From: a bacterium
GTDB taxonomy: Bacteria > Pseudomonadota > Gammaproteobacteria > Burkholderiales > Burkholderiaceae_C
Direction: 5' to 3'
NCBI GenBank assembly: GCA_030824555.1
Contig: JAVBXK010000054.1
Location: 1 to 64,000 of the forward strand
DNA: 64,000 nt
Every line of letters begins with the position of its first letter. Position 1 is the first letter of the stretch. Under the pieces are notes generated by a model. The model saw only the letters and a list, made by a program, of their open reading frames with translations. It searched no databases and was not told the DNA's origin. The position numbers and the translations under genes were made by a program. Below are positions 1 through 9,067 of the stretch, piece by piece.

Positions 1-335
1 GCAGATTGGGCTCAGTACCGTTGACCTCAGTGCTATCGCTTTTGCGCATCCGATCAGTTTACGCCCGTTGCTATCATTTTGGATGGCATCGGCTGAAAAT
101 AAGGGGGGTGAACACTTACTTCCGGGCTTTTGTGTCTGTGATGGCTGCCATGTTTGCACCTTCTCTGGTATGCCATATAGTATGCCATCAGACATGAGCT
201 ATCTTAGAAGCAAATTGGACGTCTTTGGCCAAATAATTCATACAAAACAATGACTTAGTAAGTATTTTTGGACTTCAGTGGACGCTATAAAACACCAAAA
301 TGGCGGACTGAGCTTCCGCCAATAAAAACATCTAG

Positions 336-360
336 GCCCTTGATTTTCAAGGGCTTTTTT
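336..360 (+). terminator. Intrinsic terminator (plus)
   Basis: Perfect 7-bp hairpin GCCCTTG/CAAGGGC with a 5-nt loop followed by six T. No gene ends just upstream in the window, so it may serve a transcript that begins outside it or an unrecognised small RNA. Confidence 0.7.
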
Positions 361-473
361 GTTGGCAGCATCCCCTACCCAACATCCTGACCCACATACG
401 CCAAACCGCTTGGCCTTGTCAGGGGCAGGTGAAGCCGGCACGCGACACAACTCCCGAAATTTTTGGACGCCTC

Positions 474-502
474 CAAAAAGAAAACCCGGCACATGGCCGG
501 GT
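474..502 (-). terminator. Intrinsic terminator (minus)
   Basis: Hairpin ACCCGGC/GCCGGGT read on the minus strand, followed by a T-rich tract (A-rich 474-483 on plus). It is the first clear terminator downstream of the chemotaxis-like/GGDEF-EAL pair, about 290 bp past the stop codon. Confidence 0.65.
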
Positions 503-788
503 CAACCTGCTTGGCGCAGGCCCGCTCTGGGAGGAGTTGCGGGATAGGTTACCGCTCAGCGGTGATTGCTCGGGTGTGACATGACCCAAGTGTGTTGCCC
601 ACAGAGACATTTAATCTGTGCGATGCCGTACACACCACGCCCCCGCTAACCAGCGCAACAAGCAGTCAGCACGTTTCGAGACCGTTTCTCACAAGCGCCG
701 ACCACTGGCCAGCCAGTCTCCGAAATCATTGGACGACGACAAACCTCCGCTTGACCTTTCTCATTCAAAGCGGCGATGTTTTGCTGGC

Positions 789-2882
789 TCACCGCGAAGC
801 TTTGGGTTTGCGCGGGGCACCACCAAAATAAACCTCGACTTCACCCACCGGCAACGGATGCGAGAACAGATAGCCTTGAGCAACAGTGCAACCGCTGGCC
901 AACAAAGCTGCTTTTTGTTCATCGGTTTCGACACCTTCAGCTACCACACAGATGTCAAGTGCGTTCGCCATGGCGATGATGGCGCTGGCAATGGCACGGT
1001 CATGCGCTTCACTGGCAATGCCATCCACGAAGCTTCTGTCGATCTTGATTTCGTCCAGCGAGTAACGTTTGAGGTAGCTGAGCGACGAGTACCCGGTGCC
1101 AAAGTCGTCAAGGCTGAGGTGAAGCCCCTGCGCCTTGAGCTGGGTGATCATGGCCAGCACGTAATCGACGTTTTCCAGCAACGCATGCTCGGTGAATTCA
1201 AGGGCCAGGCATTGCGCATCCAGGCCAAACTTGGCGAGCAGCCGTTCAATCTTTTCCGGGAATTGCGCCTTGCGCAACTGACGTGAAGAAATGTTGACCG
1301 AAATACGGGGAGCTTCCAGGCCAACTGACTTCCATGCTCCGATCTGCTGGCAAACGCTTTCCAGCACCCATTCACCCACGACGTCGATAAGGCCTGTTTC
1401 TTCGGCCACCGGAATGAAGCGGTTCGGCGGGATGAGTCCCCGCTCAGGATGGCACCACCGCAACAAGGCTTCCAGCCCGACGGCACGGCCAGTTTGCATG
1501 TCGATTTGCGGCTGGTACACCAGATAGAGTTGCCCCCGCTCCATCGCTTGGCGCAGGTCTGAGGCATAGAACATGCGTTCGCTCGTCAGCGCTTTCAGTT
1601 CTTCTGTGAAAAACTGAAAGTTGTTTTTACCGCTGTCTTTCGCCCGGTACATGGCCACGTCTGCATTCTTGAGCAGGGTTTGGGTGTCGGAGCCGTCTTC
1701 CGGGAACAGGCACACGCCGATGCTGACGGTGGTGTAAACCTTGCGATCTTCCAGAACGTGTGGCAACGACAACTGGTTGATGATGCGCTCGGCCGTCGCG
1801 CTGACTTCGCTGGGGGTTGTGTTTTCAAGCAGGATGGTGAACTCGTCTCCCCCAAAGCGGGCCACGGTGTCGCCCGCACGCACGCATTCCGACAGGCGAC
1901 CGGTAAGCTGACGAAGCAGCAAGTCTCCGGCGTCGTGCCCCATTGAGTCATTGACAATCTTGAAGTTGTCGACATCGACAAACATCACCGCCACCTGGCT
2001 TTTGGCTCGTCCCGCTTTGGCGATGGCCAGCTTCAGTCTGTCCACATACAGCGCGCGGTTGGGCAGGCCGGTCAGTTCGTCGTGGGTGGCCAGGTATTCG
2101 ATGCGTTTCTGGGACTCCTTGACCACCGAAATGTCGCTGAAGATGCCAACGTAGTGCAGGATTTCACCATGGGTGTCTTTGACCGAATTGATGGTCAGCC
2201 ACTCCGGGTAAATTTCGCCGTTCTTGCGCTTGTTCCAGATTTCCCCCTGCCACCACCCTTTGCTGCTGATCTGTTGCCACATCTCGGCGTAGTACTCAGC
2301 ACCGTGTTTGCCGGAACTCAGCACACTGCTTTTCTTGCCAATGACTTCGCGCTCGGTGTAGCCTGTGACATCCACAAACGCTTTGTTGACCGTCATGATC
2401 AACCCCTGGCGGTTGGTGATCACGATCCCTTCGCCCGAGTGATCAAAGACCCGTGCCGTCAGGCGAAGCTGGTTTTCAGCTTCCTTGCGCGCGGTGATAT
2501 CGGTGGACTGCGTGCAAACCGCATAGACGATGCCATCGGCATCGTGCAACGGAAAACGAACCGACAGGAAAATCCGGTCACCGTTGGGTGTGCCCACGCA
2601 CTCTTCAAACTCAACTGCGTCGTTGGCCTTCATTGCCTCCAGGTCGTTACGGCGGAACTCGTCTGCAATGCCACGCGGGAACAGTTGCCGGTCGGTTTTG
2701 CCCAGGGCCATGTCCGATGGCACCCCAAAAATATCGACAAAACGACGGTTGACGAATATGTAGCGCCCGGCGGGATCTTTCAGCGAGGACAGCGCGTGAG
2801 AGTTGTCCATGATCGCCATCATTTTTTCCTGGCTGTTGCGAGCGGCTACCTCGGCTGTGTTGAGCTCGGTGTTGTCAATCAA
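789..2882 (-). CDS. PAS-PAS-GGDEF-EAL cyclic-di-GMP protein
   Basis: 697 aa, cytoplasmic, no membrane segments. Two PAS domains (about residues 20-130 and 135-260) precede a GGDEF domain with intact GGDEF motif and an RxxD inhibitory site (RAGD) just before it, then an EAL domain (about 440-685) with EALLRW, the DDFGTGYSS loop and KIDRSF. It could make and/or break c-di-GMP; both active sites look intact. The only start at this position is TTG in a TTGA overlap with the upstream gene's stop. The first residues (IDNTELNTAE) look like the last strand of a PAS domain rather than a natural N-terminus. I therefore infer that this reading frame is the C-terminal half of the upstream CheB-CheR-PAS protein, separated by a one-base difference in a T6 run (see findings). 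Confidence 0.85.
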   Translation of the reverse strand: MIDNTELNTAEVAARNSQEKMMAIMDNSHALSSLKDPAGRYIFVNRRFVDIFGVPSDMALGKTDRQLFPRGIADEFRRNDLEAMKANDAVEFEECVGTPNGDRIFLSVRFPLHDADGIVYAVCTQSTDITARKEAENQLRLTARVFDHSGEGIVITNRQGLIMTVNKAFVDVTGYTEREVIGKKSSVLSSGKHGAEYYAEMWQQISSKGWWQGEIWNKRKNGEIYPEWLTINSVKDTHGEILHYVGIFSDISVVKESQKRIEYLATHDELTGLPNRALYVDRLKLAIAKAGRAKSQVAVMFVDVDNFKIVNDSMGHDAGDLLLRQLTGRLSECVRAGDTVARFGGDEFTILLENTTPSEVSATAERIINQLSLPHVLEDRKVYTTVSIGVCLFPEDGSDTQTLLKNADVAMYRAKDSGKNNFQFFTEELKALTSERMFYASDLRQAMERGQLYLVYQPQIDMQTGRAVGLEALLRWCHPERGLIPPNRFIPVAEETGLIDVVGEWVLESVCQQIGAWKSVGLEAPRISVNISSRQLRKAQFPEKIERLLAKFGLDAQCLALEFTEHALLENVDYVLAMITQLKAQGLHLSLDDFGTGYSSLSYLKRYSLDEIKIDRSFVDGIASEAHDRAIASAIIAMANALDICVVAEGVETDEQKAALLASGCTVAQGYLFSHPLPVGEVEVYFGGAPRKPKASR

Positions 2883-5410
2883 AAAACGATGGCACCGCGC
2901 ACTCCGGTTGGCGAGAAATTAGGCGTGACATGCAGAATGTAGTGGCGGTTGTCTGATGCCAAGGGGGTTTCGATTGGCTTGCCATCGGTGATGACCTGAC
3001 GGATGGATTCGGCAAAGTCACCCATACCGCGAGGCCGCTTGATGCGGTTGACCCGTTGCCCGACCATGGTCGAGTCGAGAGACAGCAGATCAGCTGCAGG
3101 GCGGTTGAAGCGCTCCAGCTCCTGTGCCCGGTTGACGACGAACAGCGGGAACCCGATGCAGTTCTGCACGTTTTCAATGTCGTAGGCAATTTCGGTCAGC
3201 TCGGCACTTTTGACCTGCAGCTCTTCGTTGACTGTGGTCAGCTCTTCGTTGGTGGATTGCAGCTCCTCGTTTGCAGCTTCGAGCTCCTCATTGGAAGATT
3301 GCAGCTCTTCGTTGGCGGCCTGCACCTCTTCGTTCAGCGCCTGCATTTCCTCGTTGGAGGTCTCCAGTTCCTCGATAACGGCTTGCAAGTGCTCGCGGGT
3401 AGCCACCAACTCGTCTTCCAGCTCCTTGACATTCCAACCGCTGACGCTTTCAACCCGAGCGCCAGGCCCCTCGACAACACGAGACTTCGGGGCCGGCTCA
3501 AAGCAAACCAGAAACAACCCGCCCAGGCTACCGTGGCTGAGGTGGTGGACAACCAAACGCACCACTCGCTTGCCGCTGTCAAGCCGCAAAGCACGCGGTC
3601 GGCCATAGGCAGATGCCTTTTTGTGCAGCGCCTGGTGTGTCAAGGTCTGCAGGTCGGCACCGAACTCGGCTCGAATCATGTGCAACAGATCGAAGGCCGG
3701 TTTGCCGTCCGAGATGTTGAGGTACTCGCCTGGGTTGCCGTACAGGTGCAGCATGTCGAAACTGCTGTTGATCAACACGCCTGGAGGCAGGTAAAAGCGG
3801 GCTGCAGCATCAAGGTATTGAAACTCGCCATTTTTGGTTGCGGTCACGGCAGTGGCCGGGGTGGCCTTTTCTGGCGCGGGCAAGGTGAACGCCCCACCAG
3901 TGAACGGCGGACGGTTCAGCACGTTTTCGCGCAAGAATATCTTGGCATCCTTGTCGTGATGGCGGAACAGAGAGTCTTGCTGGTAGATGTTTTCCGAGCG
4001 ACCCAGAAACAGATAGCCTTCGGGGCGCAAGGCGTAGTGAAACATCGACAGGATTTTGGCTTGCAGATCGGTCTGGAAGTAGATCAGCACATTGCGGCAG
4101 CTGACGAGATCCAGACGCAAGAAGGGTGGATCCTGTGCCAGATCCTGGCGGGCAAAAACAACCATTTCCCGCAGCAGTTTCGAGACTTCGTAGCTGTCGC
4201 CTTTGGCAGAAAAATACTTGGCAACCAGGGCAGGTTCAATCTCGCTCAGAGAGGCCGCCGAGTAACTGCCTTTGCGGGCGGTGGCCATGGCGTTGAGGTC
4301 GAGATCGGTGGCAAAAATCTGCACCTTGAAGCGACTGAGCACGGAGCCTGCCTGTTCGCACAGCAACATGGCTATGGAATACACCTCTTCGCCCGTGGCA
4401 CAACCGGCCACCCAAATCCGTATTTCATCGCCAGGCCGTTTGTCCTGCACCACCTTGAAAAGCGTCTTGGCCAGCGCTTCAAAGGCTGTTTTGTCACGAA
4501 AGAACGCGGTGACGGAAATCAGGATGTCCTTGCTCAGATGCTCCAGTTCTTCCGGGTCCGCGTCGACATAGCGGAAATAGTCTTCCAGTGTGGCCAGGTG
4601 GTTGGCTGCCATGCGCCGTTCAATCCGGCGCCAGACGGTGTTTTCTTTGTATCCGCTGAAATCTACCTTGGTGCGTTGCCGCACTTTCATCAACAGCTGC
4701 TTGAGCGTCGAGGCACTCCCACTGGTTTTTTCGGGTGGCGACAAGTGCTCACGCGAATCGGCAATGGCTGCGATTTTCTGAGCGATCTGATCAGGAGGCA
4801 GGATCCAGTCTACACAGCCGGTGCCGATGGCCGACTGTGGCATGCCGTCGTACTTGGCGCTGCCGGGCTCCTGGGCAAATGTAAAACCACCGACTGCCTT
4901 GATTTCGCGAATCCCCTGCGCCCCATCGCTCCCCGTGCCTGACAGGATGACCCCGATGGAATCTTCGCCGTATTGCTCCGCCAGCGAGGTCAAGAACACA
5001 TTGACCGACGGTTTGGGGACCATCTTGCGGGACGTGGTGGTCAACTTGAAACAGCCTTCGTGCATGGTCACGTTGCTGCTGGCTGGCGTGATGAAGATGG
5101 TGTCTGGTTCGGGTTTGAAACCGTCCTCGATTTCCTTGACAGCCATGGCCGTGTCTCGGCTGAGCAACTGGACCAGCATGCTTCGGTAAGTGGGCGAAAG
5201 GTGTTGCACCACCACGTAGCACAGGCCCAGTTTGATAGACAGGCTTGAAATCAGTGCCGACAGCGCTTCAAGCCCCCCGGCCGATGCCCCGATGCCGACC
5301 AGATAGTGGTGACGCGCAATGGGGACTTCTGGCTTGGATTCTGTATTTGCTGTCGGCTTGCTCTTTTTTTGGGCTTTTGGCAATGCCGACGGCAATTTAT
5401 TCATACACAC
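2879..5410 (-). CDS. CheB-CheR-PAS fusion protein
   Basis: 843 aa. A CheB methylesterase-like domain comes first (GASAGG at 41-46, QH at 69-70, GSDGAQG near 161), then a CheR methyltransferase domain (about 230-480, SAM loop VAGCATGEE near 334-342), then a long heptad-rich coiled coil (about 650-735, repeated NEELQ/NEELEAANEE units) and a PAS domain that stops abruptly after GAIVF. Such fusions occur in Proteobacteria as stand-alone sensory proteins, often continuing into PAS-histidine kinase or GGDEF-EAL modules. No receptor, CheA or CheW lies nearby. The start is GTG at 5410, with an in-frame ATG six bases on (5404); I see no strong ribosome site for either. The C-terminus is probably incomplete because of the T6 tract at the junction with the next gene. 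Confidence 0.85.
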   Translation of the reverse strand: MCMNKLPSALPKAQKKSKPTANTESKPEVPIARHHYLVGIGASAGGLEALSALISSLSIKLGLCYVVVQHLSPTYRSMLVQLLSRDTAMAVKEIEDGFKPEPDTIFITPASSNVTMHEGCFKLTTTSRKMVPKPSVNVFLTSLAEQYGEDSIGVILSGTGSDGAQGIREIKAVGGFTFAQEPGSAKYDGMPQSAIGTGCVDWILPPDQIAQKIAAIADSREHLSPPEKTSGSASTLKQLLMKVRQRTKVDFSGYKENTVWRRIERRMAANHLATLEDYFRYVDADPEELEHLSKDILISVTAFFRDKTAFEALAKTLFKVVQDKRPGDEIRIWVAGCATGEEVYSIAMLLCEQAGSVLSRFKVQIFATDLDLNAMATARKGSYSAASLSEIEPALVAKYFSAKGDSYEVSKLLREMVVFARQDLAQDPPFLRLDLVSCRNVLIYFQTDLQAKILSMFHYALRPEGYLFLGRSENIYQQDSLFRHHDKDAKIFLRENVLNRPPFTGGAFTLPAPEKATPATAVTATKNGEFQYLDAAARFYLPPGVLINSSFDMLHLYGNPGEYLNISDGKPAFDLLHMIRAEFGADLQTLTHQALHKKASAYGRPRALRLDSGKRVVRLVVHHLSHGSLGGLFLVCFEPAPKSRVVEGPGARVESVSGWNVKELEDELVATREHLQAVIEELETSNEEMQALNEEVQAANEELQSSNEELEAANEELQSTNEELTTVNEELQVKSAELTEIAYDIENVQNCIGFPLFVVNRAQELERFNRPAADLLSLDSTMVGQRVNRIKRPRGMGDFAESIRQVITDGKPIETPLASDNRHYILHVTPNFSPTGVRGAIVF

Positions 5411-5569
5411 ATTTCTATTAGGGTTTTTTCATTATTGCACGTGAAAAAAATCCTGTATCGGGTAGCAGAGCGCTGAAAACCGCCCAGTCTCCCGCGAGCT
5501 CAAGGCATTGGGTGTCAGCGAAGATGTGACCAGACAGGAGGCGGGTACTGCCCGGCAACGCACGTTGAC

Positions 5570-6277
5570 TCAACTCCAAAGGTCCAGTGGCGGGTCGTGC
5601 ACCACCGCCTTGAGCACATCTTTGCGGGACACAAAACCCTGCAGCCTTTCATTGGCATCGAGCACCGGCAGACCGGGCAGGTCTGCATGCAGCAGCACCT
5701 GCGCCAACCGCCGCAAATCGGTTTCCGGATACACCGCTGGCACTGGGCTGGTCATGATGTGTTGCAAAGGCTGGCTCAACCACTTGCGCCAGACCAGTGC
5801 CCCCTGATCGGGTGACGGAAGTTGATCCAGCCGAAACAGCTCGGCACGGCTGAACAACCCCACCAGCTCCCCGCCCGTCCCCACAACAGGCGCCTGCCCC
5901 ACGCCTGCATCGGCCAGCACCTGCCAGCCTTGCTGGATAGTTTGGTCATCGCCCACAGAAATGACGCGGGCACTCATCACATCGCGCACCGCTTGCAGCA
6001 CGTGGCGCGGCGGGGAGGCAGGGCGTTGCACCCGTGCATATTCGCCCGTAGCCTGCAGACCTTGCCTGTCGGCAGCGTGGGGAAGCGGTGCATCCTGGGC
6101 GCGTGCAGTGTTCTTCGGCCAGTGGGTGTAGTGGCTGCGCCGCTCGGCATCGTCCAGGTGGGACAGCAGTGAGTCGGTGCGCCGCGTACGGGCCGTGGGC
6201 AGCACGCCTGACACACGGATCAAATCTTCCATGGGGCCTTTGAACAGGGCGCCACTGGTACCAAATATTGAAAACAT
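5570..6277 (-). CDS. CBS-domain pair protein
   Basis: 235 aa. The N-terminal about 100 residues are variable and basic. The C-terminal half carries two CBS motifs (about 108-165, starting VRDVMSARVISV, and about 180-232, with HIMTSPVPAVYP). CBS pairs bind adenosyl nucleotides and usually regulate a partner domain, but none is fused here, so the target is unknown. It is a single gene between the CheB-CheR gene (downstream side) and hemW, with 77 bp to the latter. The name is structural only. Confidence 0.75.
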   Translation of the reverse strand: MFSIFGTSGALFKGPMEDLIRVSGVLPTARTRRTDSLLSHLDDAERRSHYTHWPKNTARAQDAPLPHAADRQGLQATGEYARVQRPASPPRHVLQAVRDVMSARVISVGDDQTIQQGWQVLADAGVGQAPVVGTGGELVGLFSRAELFRLDQLPSPDQGALVWRKWLSQPLQHIMTSPVPAVYPETDLRRLAQVLLHADLPGLPVLDANERLQGFVSRKDVLKAVVHDPPLDLWS

Positions 6278-6354
6278 GACGAGCCTTCCCGGTCAACCGC
6301 AGACCGACGCACGGGCAATGGTGGGGCGTTCAGCGGCCACCGTCAAGGCAGGCA

Positions 6355-7623
6355 TCAAGGCAGGAAAATGGCTTGCAAGTCGCTGAGGAAGTCAAAACCC
6401 CGTTCGGTGGGCCAGATGCGGTGCATGTCACGCGCCAGCAAACCTTTGCGTTCCGCCTCCCCCAACCCGGCCTGGAAGGCACTTTGCGGCAACCCGGTTC
6501 GCTCGGTCAGGTAGGCAAGGTCTACGCCCTGGCTCAGTCTCAGTGCGTTGAGCATGAACTCGAACGGCAGGTCGGCACGCGACACCTCGTTGTGCTGCAC
6601 CACGGCGTTGCCTGCTTGGGCGCAGGCCATGTACAAAGCCGGGTCACGCGCACGCACCTGGCGCACCACACGGTGGGCAAAACTGAGTTTGCTGTGCGCA
6701 CCGGCACCCAGCCCCAGGTAATCGCCAAACTGCCAGTAGTTGAGGTTGTGCCAGCACTGGTGCTTGTTTTTGGCATACGCCGAGATTTCGTAGCGTTGCA
6801 TGCCTGCTGCCTGCGTGGCCTCAGTGATGACATCGAGCATGGCATAGGCATCGTCATCGGGCGGCACCTCTGGGGGGTGCTTGGCAAACAGCGTATTGGG
6901 TTCGATGGTCAGGTGGTAGACCGACAAGTGCGGCGGCGCAAACGACAGCGCTGTGGCCACGTCTGCCGCACATTGCGCCAGCGTCTGGCCTGGCAAGGCG
7001 TACATCAGGTCGAGGTTGAAGGTGTCGAACGACGCGGCCGCTTCTTCCAGCGCAGCCAGTGCCTGGGCACGGTCATGCACACGCCCCAGTGCCTGCAAGT
7101 GCTGATCTGAAAAGCTTTGCACCCCTACCGACAAGCGCGTGACACCAGCCGAACGGAAAGCCTTGAAGCGGTTGCGCTCGAACGTACCAGGGTTGGCTTC
7201 GAGCGTGATTTCGGCATCGGCATCGAGCTTCACGCGCGCGCGGATGCCAGACAGCAACCTGTCGATGCCCTGGGGTGAAAACAGGCTGGGCGTGCCTCCA
7301 CCGATGAACACGCTGTGCACCGGTCGGCCCCAGATCAACGGGAGCGATGCCTCCAGATCGGCCATCACCGCGTCCACATACGCTTGCTCGGGCAATGCAC
7401 TGCCACCGGCACCGCGCCACTCATGCGAGTTGAAGTCGCAATACGGGCATTTTTTCAGGCACCACGGTAGGTGCACATACAGCGCCAACGGCGGCAACGC
7501 CGCCAGCCGCAAGGTGCCAGGGCGCATGAGGTGGACCACGTCGAATGCCCCATCGGCACCGTGTGCTTGCGGATCAGGCACCAGCGCAACCATTGGATAG
7601 GTCATAGATGGCGAGGTAGGCAT
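6355..7623 (-). CDS. hemW: Radical SAM heme chaperone HemW
   Basis: 422 aa. A radical SAM CxxxCxxC cluster motif (Cys 55, 59, 62 in WCLKKCPYCDF) is followed by GGGTPS and the HemN-like C-terminal region. HemW is the HemN-like heme-binding protein; the phenylalanine after the third cysteine and the rph-rdgB neighbourhood fit HemW rather than oxygen-independent coproporphyrinogen oxidase. The ATG at 7623 lies 3 bp after the rdgB stop; a later ATG (MTYPMV) is possible and the first 40 residues are poorly conserved. It is the last gene of the minus-strand operon kinase-PP2C-rph-rdgB-hemW. Confidence 0.9.
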   Translation of the reverse strand: MPTSPSMTYPMVALVPDPQAHGADGAFDVVHLMRPGTLRLAALPPLALYVHLPWCLKKCPYCDFNSHEWRGAGGSALPEQAYVDAVMADLEASLPLIWGRPVHSVFIGGGTPSLFSPQGIDRLLSGIRARVKLDADAEITLEANPGTFERNRFKAFRSAGVTRLSVGVQSFSDQHLQALGRVHDRAQALAALEEAAASFDTFNLDLMYALPGQTLAQCAADVATALSFAPPHLSVYHLTIEPNTLFAKHPPEVPPDDDAYAMLDVITEATQAAGMQRYEISAYAKNKHQCWHNLNYWQFGDYLGLGAGAHSKLSFAHRVVRQVRARDPALYMACAQAGNAVVQHNEVSRADLPFEFMLNALRLSQGVDLAYLTERTGLPQSAFQAGLGEAERKGLLARDMHRIWPTERGFDFLSDLQAIFLP

Positions 7624-7626
7624 GTA

Positions 7627-8244
7627 TCAGTGGGCGTCAGCAAACCAGTTGCTGCGCATCAGGTTAACCATCAACGCACTGGCTTTGCCCCGGTGACTGT
7701 GGGCGTTTTTCACTTCGGTGGGCAATTGGGCGAACGTCTGGCCGAACTCGGGCAGGTACATGACCGGGTCGAACCCGAAGCCGTTCTGGCCAATGGGCTC
7801 GGCGGCAATCAGGCCTTGCACACGCCCCACGGCAACCAGCGGCTCGGGGTCGTCCGGGTGACGCACAGCCACGAGCGTGCTGACCATGGCGGCCCGGCGG
7901 TCGGTGATGCCCTGCATTTGCTCCAGCAAGGCACGCACGTTGTTCGCGTCGCCCTTTGGGTAGCCGAATTGGGTGGCGTAGTAAGCGGTTTGCACGCCGG
8001 GCTGACCACCGAACGCATGCACGCACAGCCCGGCGTCATCAGCAAGCGCGGGCAACCCGGTTGCGGCTGACGCGTGGCGTGCCTTGGTCAGCGCGTTTTC
8101 GATGAAGGTGTGAAACGGCTCGTCAGCCTCGCCCACACCCAAGTCGGCCTGCGCCACCAGCGCCACGCCCAACGGGGCAAACAGCACCTGAAGCTCGGCC
8201 AGCTTGCCGCGGTTGTTGGATGCTAAAACCAATCTGAAATTCAT
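7627..8244 (-). CDS. rdgB: XTP/dITP diphosphatase
   Basis: 205 aa, full length for the HAM1/RdgB family. It hydrolyses non-canonical purine nucleotides (dITP, XTP) to monophosphates, keeping them out of DNA. The N-terminal ASNNRGK motif, the ALADDAGLCV segment and GFGFDPV near 160 are family hallmarks. The start codon abuts a copy of the AT-rich dispersed repeat that fills the gap to rph, so no normal Shine-Dalgarno sequence is present. The neighbours rph and hemW are its usual partners. Confidence 0.93.
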   Translation of the reverse strand: MNFRLVLASNNRGKLAELQVLFAPLGVALVAQADLGVGEADEPFHTFIENALTKARHASAATGLPALADDAGLCVHAFGGQPGVQTAYYATQFGYPKGDANNVRALLEQMQGITDRRAAMVSTLVAVRHPDDPEPLVAVGRVQGLIAAEPIGQNGFGFDPVMYLPEFGQTFAQLPTEVKNAHSHRGKASALMVNLMRSNWFADAH

Positions 8245-8292
8245 GATAAAAAATGACTATAGCGCTTTATTTATATGCACTGACAGCTATGT
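8245..8292 (-). repeat. Dispersed AT-rich repeat, copy A
   Basis: Read on the minus strand it begins CATAGCTGTCAGTGC and continues through TATAAATAAAGCGCTATAG to a T6 run. It fills the space between the rph stop and the rdgB start. It aligns well with copies B (33932) and F (45669). Confidence 0.6.
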
Positions 8293-9021
8293 TTATTGAC
8301 CTAAAGCCTGTGACTGCATGGACACCAGTTCACGGATGCCTTTTTCAGCCAGATCCAGCAATCGGTTCATTTCCAGCCGCGTGAATGCGGCGCCTTCAGC
8401 CGTGCCCTGCACCTCGATGAAGTGCCCCTCGCCGGTCATGACGACATTCATGTCGGTGTCGCAGGCGGCGTCTTCGCTGTAAGCCAGATCAAGCAACGGC
8501 ACGCCTTCGACGATCCCCACAGATACTGCAGCCACCGCGCCTTTGATGGGGCTGCGTTGCAACTTGCCAGCAGCCAGCAGGGCTGACACGGCATCTTGCG
8601 CGGCCACGAACGCACCGGTGATGGCTGCAGTGCGCGTGCCGCCATCGGCTTGGATGACGTCGCAATCCAGCGAAATGGTGCGCTCACCCAAGGCTTTCAG
8701 GTCGAACACGGCCCGCAGCGAGCGGCCAATCAGTCGCTGAATTTCCTGCGTGCGCCCGCTTTGCTTGCCTTTGGCTGCCTCGCGGTCGTTGCGCGTGTGA
8801 GTGGCGCGGGGCAGCATGCCGTACTCGGCAGTCACCCATCCCTCGCCTGACCCGCGCTTGTGAGGAGGCACTTTTTCTTCCACCGAGGCTGTGCACAGCA
8901 CCTTCGTGTTGCCAAATTCGATCAGCACCGAACCTTCAGCATGCATGGTGTAGCGTCGGGTAATGCGCACCGGGCGCAATTGGTCAGCCGAACGGTCGGC
9001 AAAGCGTTTGAATTCAGACAT
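8293..9021 (-). CDS. rph: Ribonuclease PH
   Basis: 242 aa, the usual length, starting at [17 protein letters not shown]. It is a phosphorolytic 3'-5' exonuclease that trims tRNA 3' ends. The [20 protein letters not shown] segment and [19 protein letters not shown] are diagnostic of the family. An in-frame extension upstream to 9288 is the shadow of the PP2C gene and is not used. It lies 46 bp after the PP2C gene and upstream of rdgB in the same orientation, forming an RNA/nucleotide quality-control operon with it. Confidence 0.95.
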   Translation of the reverse strand: MSEFKRFADRSADQLRPVRITRRYTMHAEGSVLIEFGNTKVLCTASVEEKVPPHKRGSGEGWVTAEYGMLPRATHTRNDREAAKGKQSGRTQEIQRLIGRSLRAVFDLKALGERTISLDCDVIQADGGTRTAAITGAFVAAQDAVSALLAAGKLQRSPIKGAVAAVSVGIVEGVPLLDLAYSEDAACDTDMNVVMTGEGHFIEVQGTAEGAAFTRLEMNRLLDLAEKGIRELVSMQSQALGQ

Positions 9022-9067
9022 GGGATTCCTCTGGAGAACAGCCCGCTGGCGGGGCTTTGGATGCGCG

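Larger units (their letters stand above)
1..788. other. Non-coding left end
   Basis: No convincing gene. The stretch is more AT-rich than the rest of the window up to about 360. It holds a plus-strand terminator hairpin (336-360), a minus-strand terminator (474-502), and a small hairpin GGCGGA/TCCGCC at 304-322. Short TGGAC-type words recur at about 215, 269, 279 and 463. The interval 503-788 lies downstream of the minus-strand GGDEF-EAL gene and upstream of the minus-strand terminator, so it may be 3' UTR or hold a small RNA; I recognise no family. Confidence 0.5.

Noticed and set aside
3056-4942. Long open frame on the plus strand opposite the CheB-CheR gene
   Set aside because: Antisense shadow of GC-rich coding; no family motifs, and the minus strand has clear CheB/CheR domains.
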